This document shows, piece after piece, positions 23,776-32,200 of a stretch of 39,440 nucleotides of DNA. The position numbers and the translations under genes are program-made. Source of the DNA: Stenotrophomonas maltophilia (GTDB taxonomy: Bacteria; Pseudomonadota; Gammaproteobacteria; Xanthomonadales; Xanthomonadaceae); contig DGLB01000049.1 in the NCBI GenBank assembly GCA_002387845.1, positions 108,991-148,430 on the forward strand, written 5' to 3'. The notes under the pieces are model-generated. The model was not told the DNA's origin. It saw only the letters and a list, made by a program, of their open reading frames with translations, and ran no database searches. The stretch's first letter is position 1. Each line of letters opens with the position of its first letter.

Positions 23776-25845
23776 ATGCAGAACGCAAACGACATCACCG
23801 TCCGCCTGCTGATCGTGGACGACAGCGGCGAAAACGCCGAGACCATTGTCAGCACGCTGCGCAACAGCGGCATCGCGGTTCGCCCGGCGCGGCCGCAGAA
23901 CAACGACGAGCTGGCGCAGATCATCGGCAGCCAGCCGATCGACTTGGTGCTGGCGGCCCCGGCGCAGAGCATTCCGCTGCTGCAGGTGACCCAGCAGATC
24001 GCGGCCAGCGGCAAGGACATCCCGATGATCCTGCTGGCCGAAGCGGTCAATGAAAGCGAATGGGTCGAGGCCAGTGCCAATGGCTTCCGCGCGGTGACCC
24101 TGCGCCACCGCCCCGAGCACCTGCTGGCGGTGGTGCGCAACGAATGGACCGACCTGCATGCACGCCGCGGGCTGCGCCGGATCGAAGCGCAGATGCGCGA
24201 GACCGAGCGCCGCTGCGACGCGCTGATCTCCTCCTCGCGCGACCCCATCGCCTACGTGCACGAAGGCATGCACATCCGTGCCAACGAAGCCTACCTGGAA
24301 ATGTTCGGGTTCGAATCGTTCGAGGACGTGGAAGGCATTTCGCTGCTGGACATGGTGGCTCCGCAGCACGTGGAGGGCTTCAAGCAGCTGCTGAAATCGC
24401 TGAGCAAGGGCGAAGCGCCACCGCCGCAGTACCAGGTGGATGCGCGCAACCAGGACGGCGCGATCTTCGCCGCCACGATGGAGTTCACCCCGGCGACCTA
24501 TGAAGGCGAATCCTGCCTGCAGGTGGTGTTCCGCCGCCGCATGGAGCTGGACACCGAGCTGGCCCGCGAAGTCGAAGACCTGCGCCAGCGCGACCAGGTG
24601 ACCGGCCTGTTGAACCGCCCGACGTTCATGGTGCACGTGGAAAACGCGGTGGCCCAGGCGGGCCGCAGCGAAGGTCGCTTCGGCCTGCTGCTGGTCGAAC
24701 CGGATCATTACGCGCGCCTGCTGCCGGACATCGGCCTGGATTCGGCCGATGCGCTGATTGCCGCGCTGGGCCGGGTGCTGGCCGAGGCGGTGGGCGACAA
24801 GGCCCAGGTGGCGCGCTTTGGCGAGCACAGCTTCGCGGTGTTGATGGAAGGTGCCTATGCCGAAACCGAGGCCCTGGCCGACCGCATCCGCGAGGCGTTC
24901 GCCGCGCAGGTGTTCAGCATTGGCGATCGTTCGGCAACGGTGACGGTGAGCATTGGCGGCGTGCAGGTGGGCGAGAAGATCGCCAGCATCGGCCAGGTGC
25001 TGGCCCGTGCCACGGAATGCCAGCAGGCCGCATCGGAACTGGGCAATACCAGCCGCATCTTTGACCCGGCGGCGGTGGACCGGGTGGAAGAAGAGCGCGT
25101 GCAGCGCTGGGTGGCGCGGATCAAGGAAGCGCTGGCGGGCGAAGGCTTCCAGCTGCATTACCAGCCGGTACTGAACCTGCAGGGCGAACCGCTGGAGCTG
25201 TACGAGGCCTACCTGCGCCTGGACAACAACGGCGAACTGCTGAGCCCGACGGCATTCCTGGGCATTGCCGAGGAACATGGCCTGCTGGCGGACATCAACC
25301 GCTGGGTGGTGACCGAAGCGATCAACGTGCTGGGCCAACGCGCCCGCGCCGGCCATGCCACGCACATGATGGTGAAGATCACCCCGGAATCGTTCAACGA
25401 CCCGCAGATGGTGGCCACCCTCCGCCGCGAACTGGCAGCACACGGCGTGCCGGGCGAACGCCTGTGGCTGCATGCACCGGAAGCGAAGGTGTTCACCCAC
25501 CTGCGCAACGCGCAGCAGTTCCTGGCCGACGTGGGCCCGCTGGGCATTCGCATCGGCCTGGAGCAGTTCGGCTCGGGTCTGGATTCGTTCCAGCTGCTGG
25601 CGCACTTCCAGCCGCAGTTCCTCAAACTGGACCGCGACTTCACCAGCGATTTCGCCCGCACCCGCGAGCATGCGGACAAGATCAGCGAAATCACCGCACG
25701 CGCGCAGGAAGCGAACATCCGCACGCTGGCGGAGTTTGTTGCCGATGCCAATTCGATGAGCCTGCTGTTCAGCGCCGGCGTGGATTACGTGCAGGGTGAG
25801 TTCGTGGGGCCTGCGGGGCCTGCGATGAACTTTGATTTCGCGTGA
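23776..25845 (+). CDS. fimX: FimX-type c-di-GMP receptor (REC-PAS-GGDEF-EAL, degenerate)
   Basis: A 689-residue protein with the FimX order of domains: receiver-like (about 9-125), PAS (about 145-255), GGDEF-like (about 265-432) and EAL-like (about 445-680). P. aeruginosa FimX is 691 residues. All catalytic hallmarks are altered: the receiver reads DLVLAAP where the phospho-acceptor Asp would be, GGDEF is GEHSF (349-353), and EAL reads EAYL (477-480) with LDRDF in place of the catalytic Lys motif. Such proteins bind c-di-GMP without making or degrading it, and drive type IV pilus assembly through PilZ and PilB in Pseudomonas and Xanthomonas. A GGGGAG site precedes the ATG. The gene stands alone, convergent with fabV. 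Confidence 0.9.
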   Translation: MQNANDITVRLLIVDDSGENAETIVSTLRNSGIAVRPARPQNNDELAQIIGSQPIDLVLAAPAQSIPLLQVTQQIAASGKDIPMILLAEAVNESEWVEASANGFRAVTLRHRPEHLLAVVRNEWTDLHARRGLRRIEAQMRETERRCDALISSSRDPIAYVHEGMHIRANEAYLEMFGFESFEDVEGISLLDMVAPQHVEGFKQLLKSLSKGEAPPPQYQVDARNQDGAIFAATMEFTPATYEGESCLQVVFRRRMELDTELAREVEDLRQRDQVTGLLNRPTFMVHVENAVAQAGRSEGRFGLLLVEPDHYARLLPDIGLDSADALIAALGRVLAEAVGDKAQVARFGEHSFAVLMEGAYAETEALADRIREAFAAQVFSIGDRSATVTVSIGGVQVGEKIASIGQVLARATECQQAASELGNTSRIFDPAAVDRVEEERVQRWVARIKEALAGEGFQLHYQPVLNLQGEPLELYEAYLRLDNNGELLSPTAFLGIAEEHGLLADINRWVVTEAINVLGQRARAGHATHMMVKITPESFNDPQMVATLRRELAAHGVPGERLWLHAPEAKVFTHLRNAQQFLADVGPLGIRIGLEQFGSGLDSFQLLAHFQPQFLKLDRDFTSDFARTREHADKISEITARAQEANIRTLAEFVADANSMSLLFSAGVDYVQGEFVGPAGPAMNFDFA

Positions 25846-26000
25846 TTCTCTGACTTTTCGCGAACAGCAGCGTTTCGGTTGTTACGTGCTGGGGAGGCCT
25901 ACGGGCAGCCCCGCTCCTGCATCGCGCGATGCGGTGCGAATGGCAACGGCAACAGCCGTTTCGATTCGGGGTCATGCGTTACCGGATGCTGGGAATTTCA

Positions 26001-26027
26001 CGGCCGTCGTCTGTCGAGCGACGCTAC
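26001..26027 (-). repeat. Degenerate GTAG-type element
   Basis: On the - strand the sequence starts GTAGCGTCG and ends CGACGG, giving a 5-bp stem with a nine-base loop. It looks like a worn member of the GTAG REP family, next to the fabV terminator. Confidence 0.35.
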
Positions 26028-26042
26028 CGGGGGGCCCGAAAA

Positions 26043-26073
26043 GCAGAACGCCAGGCAAAGCCTGGCGTTCTGC
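26043..26073 (-). terminator. Terminator between convergent fimX and fabV
   Basis: GCAGAACGCCAGGC (26043-26056) and GCCTGGCGTTCTGC (26060-26073) form a perfect 14-bp stem with an AAA loop. On the - strand TTTTC follows, so it terminates fabV; its symmetry may also serve fimX. The rest of the 250-base gap (25846-26095) holds no gene that I can see. Confidence 0.85.
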
Positions 26074-26095
26074 GGACGCGTAATCCCGGGAAGGA

Positions 26096-27355
26096 TCAGC
26101 TCGTCAGATCGACGAGGTTGGGAATCGCGACATCCGTGGCCACGTCCGCTTCGTAATCCACGCCTTCGACGCCGAAACCGAACAGGCGCAGGAAGTCGGC
26201 CTTGTAGCCGGCCAGGTCGCTGATCTCGTACAGGTTCTCGTTGGTCACCTGCGGCCACAGCGCCAGTACTTCCGCCTGGACGTCCGGGGCCATTTCCTTG
26301 TAGTCCGCGCGCAGGCGGCCCGCTTCGTCCACCAGTTCCACCGTGCGGCCGTCGGCCAGCAACTGGTGGCGCAGGCGCTCGGTGGCGGTGCCGGTGTCCT
26401 TGCCGCCGTAGACGATGTCGTACAGCGTATCGAGCTGCTCGATGCAGCCCTCGTGCGTGCCGCGTTCCTTCATCACCTTGAACAGCAGCGACAGGTACAG
26501 CGGCATGGTCGGAATGGCCGAGCTGGCCTGGGTCACCACCGCCTTCAGCACGGACACGCGCGCGTCGCCGCCGATCTTCTGCAGCTTCTCGCGCAGGCCC
26601 AGCACCTTCTCGTCCAGGTCCTTCTTGGCCGCGCCGATGGAACCGTTCCAGTAGATGGCCTGGGTGATTTCCTCGCCGACATAGGTGAACGCCGTGGTGG
26701 TAGCGCCCTCGGCCAGCACGCCGGCCTCAAGCAGTGCGTCGATCCACATCTGCCAGTCTTCGCCGCCCATCACCGCCACGGTGCCCGCGATTTCTTCCGC
26801 GGTGGCCGGCTGCAGCGTGGTTTCGGTCAGCACTTCCTTGTCCGTATCCAGACCACGCAGGGTGATCGGCTCGCCAATCGGCTTCAACGTGGAACTGATC
26901 ACTTCGCCGGTGCGCGGGTGTTTGCGGCGCGGCGCGGCCAGGCTGTACACCACCTGGTCAACCTGGCCCAGGTCCTGCTTGATCAGCTCGATGACCTTGG
27001 CCTTCACCTCATCGGAGAATGCATCACCGTTCACGCTCTTGGCATACAGGCCGGCCTGTTCGGCGTACTTGTGGAACGCCGCCGAGTTGTACCAGCCCGC
27101 CGTGCCCGGCTTGCTGTCGGTGCCCGGGCGCTCGAAGAACACGCCCAGCGTGGCCGCGCCACTGCCGAAAGCCGCCGTGATGCGCGCGGCCAGGCCGTAG
27201 CCGGTGGACGCACCCAGCACCAGCACGCGCTTGGGGCCGTTGGGCAGCTTCGGCTGCGCCTTGATGTAGTCGATCTGCTGCTTGACCGCTGCATCGCAGC
27301 CGGCCGGATGGGTGGTAACGCAGATGAAGCCGCGAACGCGCGGTTTGATGACCAT
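26096..27355 (-). CDS. fabV: Enoyl-[acyl-carrier-protein] reductase FabV
   Basis: A 419-residue NADH-dependent enoyl-ACP reductase, the last step of each fatty acid elongation cycle; FabV enzymes are poorly inhibited by triclosan. The cofactor loop GASTGYGLAARI is at 48-59 and the FabV active-site motif Tyr-X8-Lys is Tyr235 to Lys244 (YWNGSIGAAK). The N-terminus MVIKPRVRGFICVTTHPAGC is diagnostic. The frame extends upstream to 27535, but the extra part crosses the secF terminators; ATG 27355 has a GAGG site eight bases ahead. It stands alone on the - strand, between two terminators. Confidence 0.95.
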   Translation of the reverse strand: MVIKPRVRGFICVTTHPAGCDAAVKQQIDYIKAQPKLPNGPKRVLVLGASTGYGLAARITAAFGSGAATLGVFFERPGTDSKPGTAGWYNSAAFHKYAEQAGLYAKSVNGDAFSDEVKAKVIELIKQDLGQVDQVVYSLAAPRRKHPRTGEVISSTLKPIGEPITLRGLDTDKEVLTETTLQPATAEEIAGTVAVMGGEDWQMWIDALLEAGVLAEGATTTAFTYVGEEITQAIYWNGSIGAAKKDLDEKVLGLREKLQKIGGDARVSVLKAVVTQASSAIPTMPLYLSLLFKVMKERGTHEGCIEQLDTLYDIVYGGKDTGTATERLRHQLLADGRTVELVDEAGRLRADYKEMAPDVQAEVLALWPQVTNENLYEISDLAGYKADFLRLFGFGVEGVDYEADVATDVAIPNLVDLTS

Positions 27356-27452
27356 GAACACCTCGAGGGAAACGGAGCGACCAATGGAACGGCCGCGCAA
27401 CCCCGAAATCGTAGTGCCCCCGACGCCCCCGCACAACCAACGCCCCAGTACG

Positions 27453-27481
27453 GAAAAAAGAAAGCCGCGCAAAGCGCGGCT
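27453..27481 (-). terminator. Rho-independent terminator after secF
   Basis: AGCCGCGC (27463-27470) pairs with GCGCGGCT (27474-27481) around AAA. On the - strand the stem is followed by TTCTTTTTTCC. It lies about 100 bases after the secF stop and upstream of the fabV start. Confidence 0.88.
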
Positions 27482-27505
27482 TCCAGAGTCCCCAACGAAG
27501 GAGGA

Positions 27506-27542
27506 GCCCCCTTCTTGTTGAAGGGGGCGCGCCAACGGCGCG
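27506..27542. repeat. Two further hairpins downstream of secF
   Basis: GCCCCCTTC (27506-27514) pairs with GAAGGGGGC (27520-27528) around TTGTT, and CGCGCC (27528-27533) pairs with GGCGCG (27537-27542). They precede the T-rich terminator in the direction of secF transcription and may protect the 3' end of the mRNA. Confidence 0.55.
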
Positions 27543-27582
27543 GGGTTAAGGTGGAATGCGTGGGCGCAGGCGAGCAGGCCGT

Positions 27583-28560
27583 TTACGGCCGGCGCGCCAG
27601 CGCCTCGACGTCCTTCGACTTCGGCAGCAGATCCTGCTTGCTTACGCGCAGGATGCCAATCGTCAGCATCGGCACCGCCACCAGGATCGAGGACACCACC
27701 ACGATCACCGCACCGATCATGTGGGTTTCGGCCAGGCCTTCCAGCGACGTACCGCCGTACAGGTACAGCGCCAGCGCCGACAGGAAGAACATCACCGCGG
27801 TGATCACCGTACGCGACAGCGTCTGGTTGATCGAACGGTTCAGCACCTCCAGCGGCTCCACGCGCAGGCTGCGGAAGTTTTCACGAACGCGGTCGAACAC
27901 CACGATGATGTCGTTGATCGCAAAGCCCATCACCGACAACAGACCGGCCAGCAGGTTCAGGTCGAACTCGCGTCCCATCAGCGACATGTAAGCCAGCGTG
28001 ACCAGCAGGTCGAACAGGGCCACGAGGCTGGCGGTGACCGCGAACTTCCATTCAAAGCGGAAGCCGATGTAGATCAGGAAGCCGACCAGCATGAAGATCG
28101 TGGCGTACAGGCCGTTCAGCGCCAGATCCTTGCCGATCTGCGGTCCGACGTACTCGTTGCGCAGGATGGTGGCCGGATTCTCGGCCGTGGTGATGGCCTT
28201 GAGCACCGCGTCGCCGGTGGCCTTGTCCTGGGCCGCCCCTTCGGCACCCGGGTCATGCGCGCCGTGCGGGGCCAGGCGGATCAGCAGGTCGGTGTTGCCA
28301 CCGAAGCTCTGCACCTGGGCGTTCTCGAAGCCATTGGATTCCAGCTTCGAGCGGACCTGTTCGACGTCCACCTGCTTGTCGAAGCGGGCTTCGATCAGGG
28401 TGCCGCCGGTGAAGTCCAGCGCGAAGGTGAACCCCTTGACGCCGATGATGGCCACCGAGGCCAGGAACACCGCGATCGTGACGGCCATGGCGACATGGCG
28501 CCAGCGCATGAAGTCGATCTTGGTGTCGTTCGGGAGGATGTGCAGCGGAAACAGTTTCAT
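27583..28560 (-). CDS. secF: Protein translocase subunit SecF
   Basis: A 325-residue inner-membrane protein with six expected helices. The first periplasmic domain opens with FALDFTGGTLIEARF. The TM4-TM5 block contains GFAINDIIVVFDRVRENFRSL, with the conserved Asp pair used in proton-coupled function. With SecD and YajC it uses the proton gradient to help pull secreted proteins through SecYEG. It starts 16 bases after secD and ends the queA-tgt-yajC-secD-secF cluster. Length is normal. Confidence 0.95.
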   Translation of the reverse strand: MKLFPLHILPNDTKIDFMRWRHVAMAVTIAVFLASVAIIGVKGFTFALDFTGGTLIEARFDKQVDVEQVRSKLESNGFENAQVQSFGGNTDLLIRLAPHGAHDPGAEGAAQDKATGDAVLKAITTAENPATILRNEYVGPQIGKDLALNGLYATIFMLVGFLIYIGFRFEWKFAVTASLVALFDLLVTLAYMSLMGREFDLNLLAGLLSVMGFAINDIIVVFDRVRENFRSLRVEPLEVLNRSINQTLSRTVITAVMFFLSALALYLYGGTSLEGLAETHMIGAVIVVVSSILVAVPMLTIGILRVSKQDLLPKSKDVEALARRP

Positions 28561-28576
28561 TGTGCGTGTCGTCCCG

Positions 28577-30442
28577 TCAGATGGCCACGTTCTGGAGCTT
28601 CTTGCGACGGCCGTAGACCAGCGTCGCCAGGGCGCGCGATACGGTGATCGCCGTGAACATCGAAGCGAAAATACCGATGATCATGGTCAGCGCGAAGCCC
28701 TTCAGCGGGCCGGTGCCGAAGGCGAACAGCGCCACGCCCACGATCAGGCCGGTCAGGTTGGCGTCAAGAATGGTGCCGCTGGCGCGCTCGTAACCGGTGA
28801 CGATGGCGGTCTTGCCGGGCACGCCGGCACGCAGCTCTTCACGGATACGTTCGTTGATCAGCACGTTGGCGTCCACCGACAGGCCCACCGACAACGCCAG
28901 GCCGGCAAAGCCCGGCAGGGTCATGGTGGCACCGAACAGCGACATCACCGCGACCACGATCAGCAGGTTGAACAGCATGGCCACCGAGGTGATCAGGCCG
29001 AACATGCGGTAGTACACGGTGAAGAACACCAGCGTGAACATGAAGGCGTAGACCACGGCGGTGATGCCGCGCTCGACGTTCTCGGCGCCCAGGCTGGGAC
29101 CGACCACGCGCTCTTCAACGAAGTCCATCGGTGCAGCCAGCGAACCCGACTTGAGCAGCTTGGCCAGGTCTTCGGACTCCTTCTTTTCCAGACCGGTGGT
29201 CTGGAACTGCTTGCCGAACACGCCGTTGATGCGGGCCACCGAGATCACTTCCTCGTTCACCTTGAAACCACGCACTTCCTGGCCATCCACTTCGGTCACG
29301 GTCGGGACGCGTTCGGTGTACACCACCGCCATCGGCTTGCCGACGTTGGCGCTGGTGAAGTCGAACATGCGCTGGCCGCCGATGGCGTTCAGGGTCACGC
29401 TGACCGCGCTGCCACCGTTCTGCTGGTCCTGGGTGGCCTGCGCGGCAACCATCTGGTCACCGGTGACGATCACGCGCTTGTTCAGCACGATCGGACCGGC
29501 ACCGCCACGGCGCTGGTAGACCTTGCCTTCGGCGGGAATGCGGCCACTGTCGATGATCTCCTGCGAGCGCACCGGGCTTTCTTCCACCACCGCACGGTAC
29601 TCCAGGGTGGCGGTGGCACCGATCATGCGCTTGGCTTCAGCGGTGTCCTGCACGCCGGGCAGCTGCACGACCACGCGGTCGGCACCCTGGCGCTGGATGA
29701 TCGGTTCGGAGACGCCGAGCTGGTTGACACGATTGCGCAGCGTGTTGATGTTCTGCTCGATCGCGCCGTTGGCGATGCTGGTCAGCTCGGCATCCGGCAC
29801 GCTGACGGTGATGCGGTTGCCGCTGACGTCGTAACCCAGGGTCGGCTGGCCCTTGGCCAGCAGCTGGCGGGCTTTTTCGACCACGTCGGCCGCGGCCGAC
29901 GGGCTGATCACCGCAACAATGCTGTTGTCCTGGCGGCGTTCCACCGACTGGTACGGAATGCGGGCGTCGCGCAGGCTGGTGCGCACGTCTTCGGCGTAGG
30001 CGTCCATGCGCTTGTCCAGCGCGGCCTTCTGGTCCACCTGCAGCACGAAGTGCACACCGCCCTGCAGGTCCAGGCCCAGCGTCATCGGACGACCGCCCAG
30101 CTTGGCCAGCCAGTCCGGCACGGTGGAGGCCAGGTTCAGCGCAACCGTGTAGTTCTCGCCCACGCTGTCGCGCAGCAGGTCGCTGGCAGCGGCCTGGGTC
30201 TTCAGGTCGGGCAGGCGGACGATCAGGCTGTCGCCCTCCTTCTCCGCGCCGATGGTGGCGATGCCGGCCTTCTTCAGGTCGGCCACCACGCGGTCACGGA
30301 GCGCATCGTCGACCTGGCCGCCACGGTTGGCGGTGATCTGGACGGCGGCGTCCTTCTGGTAGATGTTGGGCAGCGCGTACAGGGTGCTGAGCGCCAGTAC
30401 GATCAGGATGACGACGTACTTCCAGCGTGGAAATTCAAGCAT
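28577..30442 (-). CDS. secD: Protein translocase subunit SecD
   Basis: A 621-residue inner-membrane protein. One N-terminal helix (about 8-27, YVVILIVLALSTLYALPNIY) is followed by a large periplasmic domain with LGLDLQGGVHFVLQVD, and five helices fill the last 170 residues. The conserved SVGLSVDANVLINERIREEL segment with its membrane Asp is intact. The frame is open to 30475, but ATG 30442 gives the standard MLEFPRWK N-terminus. It lies 60 bases downstream of yajC and is the central subunit of the SecDF-YajC complex. Confidence 0.95.
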   Translation of the reverse strand: MLEFPRWKYVVILIVLALSTLYALPNIYQKDAAVQITANRGGQVDDALRDRVVADLKKAGIATIGAEKEGDSLIVRLPDLKTQAAASDLLRDSVGENYTVALNLASTVPDWLAKLGGRPMTLGLDLQGGVHFVLQVDQKAALDKRMDAYAEDVRTSLRDARIPYQSVERRQDNSIVAVISPSAAADVVEKARQLLAKGQPTLGYDVSGNRITVSVPDAELTSIANGAIEQNINTLRNRVNQLGVSEPIIQRQGADRVVVQLPGVQDTAEAKRMIGATATLEYRAVVEESPVRSQEIIDSGRIPAEGKVYQRRGGAGPIVLNKRVIVTGDQMVAAQATQDQQNGGSAVSVTLNAIGGQRMFDFTSANVGKPMAVVYTERVPTVTEVDGQEVRGFKVNEEVISVARINGVFGKQFQTTGLEKKESEDLAKLLKSGSLAAPMDFVEERVVGPSLGAENVERGITAVVYAFMFTLVFFTVYYRMFGLITSVAMLFNLLIVVAVMSLFGATMTLPGFAGLALSVGLSVDANVLINERIREELRAGVPGKTAIVTGYERASGTILDANLTGLIVGVALFAFGTGPLKGFALTMIIGIFASMFTAITVSRALATLVYGRRKKLQNVAI

Positions 30443-30502
30443 TGCCAGGTTCCTGCGCGGTGCCAGTCCCGGCACCGCGGTTGGTCTTGGGAAAAAGGAG
30501 GA

Positions 30503-30847
30503 TCAGACGGCCGACTTCAGCGTGCCGGCGGGCAGCACGTTGCCAACCGCGCCCTTCTGCACGCGGATGTTCACGTTGTCAGCCACTTCGACGGTGACGA
30601 AGTTGTCGCCGATCTTGGTGACCACGCCGGCGATGCCGCCGTTGGTGAGCACTTCGTCACCGACCTTGATCTTGTCCAGCATCGCCTTGTGTTCCTTCTG
30701 GCGCTTCATCTGCGGACGGATCATCAGGAAGTACATGATCGCGATCAGGATGATCGGGAACAGCAGCGTGGTCAGGCCCATGCCCTGCGGCTGGCCGCCG
30801 GCGGCTTGGGCGTGGGCGGCGGGAATCAGGAAAGCGAGCAGGTTCAT
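30503..30847 (-). CDS. yajC: Preprotein translocase subunit YajC
   Basis: A 114-residue YajC with one membrane helix (about 26-43, LTTLLFPIILIAIMYFLM) followed by the hallmark IRPQMKRQKEH and a small cytoplasmic domain (LDKIKVGDEVLTNGGIAGVV). It associates with SecDF. ATG 30847 is preferred to upstream positions in the open frame because it gives the standard length. It follows tgt by 136 bases, a larger gap than others in the cluster, and has a possible promoter there. Confidence 0.94.
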   Translation of the reverse strand: MNLLAFLIPAAHAQAAGGQPQGMGLTTLLFPIILIAIMYFLMIRPQMKRQKEHKAMLDKIKVGDEVLTNGGIAGVVTKIGDNFVTVEVADNVNIRVQKGAVGNVLPAGTLKSAV

Positions 30848-30921
30848 TGTGTGTCCTTGGGTTGGGAGGCGCCCTGCCCCGGGGGGAAGGGTGTCGCCGC
30901 GAAACGGTGGGTCAGCCGCGA

Positions 30922-30930
30922 AGTATGCCA
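30922..30930 (-). promoter_or_regulatory. Possible extended -10 promoter for yajC-secDF
   Basis: TGGCATACT on the - strand combines a TG extension with CATACT. It lies about 75 bases before the yajC start, inside the 136-base tgt-yajC gap. There is no good -35, so confidence is low. Confidence 0.3.
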
Positions 30931-30983
30931 CGGCCCAGTAGCTATTCCTTGGGCCAATTGGCACGGTCTTCAAGGCGTGCGGG

Positions 30984-32126
30984 TCAGTCCTGGCCTTCCA
31001 GCGGCGGCGTGGCCATGCCCCGGGCCGCGTAGAAGGACTCGCGGAAGGCGGCGAAGGTTCCCGCCGCGATGGCCGCGCGCATGTCGGCCATCAGTTTCTC
31101 GTAGTAGTACAGGTTGTGCAGGGTGCCCAGCATCGGGGCCAGCATTTCGTTGCAGCGGTCCAGGTGGCGCAGGTAGGACCGGGTGTAGCCGCTGCTGCAG
31201 GCATGACAGCCACAGCCCGGCTCGATGGTATCCATGTCACGCTCGTAACGGGCGTTGCGGATGCGCACGGTGCCGGTGGAGGTGAAATAGTGCCCATTAC
31301 GGGCATTGCGGGTCGGCATGACGCAATCGAACATGTCCACGCCCCGGGCCACGCCTTCCACCAGGTCTTCCGGACGCCCCACCCCCATCAGATAACGCGG
31401 GCGGTCAGCAGGCAGGATCGGGTTGAGGTGGTCGAGCATGGCATTGCGCTCGTGCTCCGGCTCGCCCACCGCCAGGCCCCCGATGGCGTAGCCATCAAAG
31501 CCGATCTGCTGCAGGCCCTCGGCCGAGCGGGTACGCAGGTCGTGGTGGACGCCGCCCTGGACGATGCCGAACAGGGCCGCGTCGTTGCCCAGTTCATCAT
31601 GGGCATTGCGGCTGCGCTGCGCCCAGCGCAGGCTCAGCTCCATCGAGGTGCGGGCCACCGGCTCGGTGGCCGGGTACGGGGTGCACTCGTCGAAAATCAT
31701 CACGATGTCCGAGTCGAGCACCTTCTGGATCTTCATGCTCTCTTCCGGGCCCAGGAACACCTTGGCCCCGTCGGTCGGCGAGGCGAAGGTGACCCCTTGT
31801 TCAGTGATCTTGCGGCGATGGGCCAGGGAGAACACCTGGAAGCCGCCGGAGTCGGTCAGGATCGGGCCATTCCAGCGCGCGAAGCCGTGCAGGCCGCCGT
31901 GGTCGGCGATCACGTCCAGGCCCGGGCGCAGGTACAGGTGGAAGGTGTTGCCGAGGATGATCTCCGCGCCCAGCGCCCGGATCTGCTCCGGCAGCACGCC
32001 CTTGACCGAGCCATAGGTGCCCACCGGCATGAACGCCGGCGTTTCCACCGTGCCACGCGGGAAGGTCAGTCGGCCGCGACGGGCACGGCCGTCAGTGGTC
32101 TGGAGCTGGAACTGGAGTCGGGACAT
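30984..32126 (-). CDS. tgt: tRNA-guanine(34) transglycosylase
   Basis: A 380-residue enzyme that swaps guanine 34 of GUN-anticodon tRNAs for preQ1 in the queuosine pathway. Asp92 in TDSGGFQVFSL and Asp267 in FDCVMPTRNARNG are the general acid/base and nucleophile. The zinc site is Cys305, Cys307, Cys310 (GCGCHAC) and His337 (TLHNLYYY). Length is normal. It lies 74 bases after queA, whose product acts on the tRNA made by Tgt, so the two genes form the queuosine part of the cluster with yajC-secD-secF downstream. Confidence 0.96.
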   Translation of the reverse strand: MSRLQFQLQTTDGRARRGRLTFPRGTVETPAFMPVGTYGSVKGVLPEQIRALGAEIILGNTFHLYLRPGLDVIADHGGLHGFARWNGPILTDSGGFQVFSLAHRRKITEQGVTFASPTDGAKVFLGPEESMKIQKVLDSDIVMIFDECTPYPATEPVARTSMELSLRWAQRSRNAHDELGNDAALFGIVQGGVHHDLRTRSAEGLQQIGFDGYAIGGLAVGEPEHERNAMLDHLNPILPADRPRYLMGVGRPEDLVEGVARGVDMFDCVMPTRNARNGHYFTSTGTVRIRNARYERDMDTIEPGCGCHACSSGYTRSYLRHLDRCNEMLAPMLGTLHNLYYYEKLMADMRAAIAAGTFAAFRESFYAARGMATPPLEGQD

Positions 32127-32145
32127 CGGGACGGATACTGGGCAA

Positions 32146-32160
32146 ATAATCGCCGATTAT
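32146..32160. promoter_or_regulatory. Palindrome upstream of tgt with a -10-like box
   Basis: ATAATCG (32146-32152) and CGATTAT (32154-32160) flank one base. On the - strand GATAAT at 32161-32156 is a good -10 match 30 bases before the tgt start, so tgt may have an internal promoter overlapped by an inverted repeat. Confidence 0.35.
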
Positions 32161-32200
32161 CGCCCAAAGTGCCGACGCAGAGCCAGAACCCTCCGGGCCG

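Noticed and set aside
23749..25671. A 640-codon open frame antisense to fimX
   Set aside because: No domain similarity and typical shadow composition; fimX is clearly the coding strand.
28091..31285. A 1064-codon open frame antisense to secF, secD, yajC and tgt
   Set aside because: It spans several well-identified genes on the other strand and is His/Gln-rich; not a gene.
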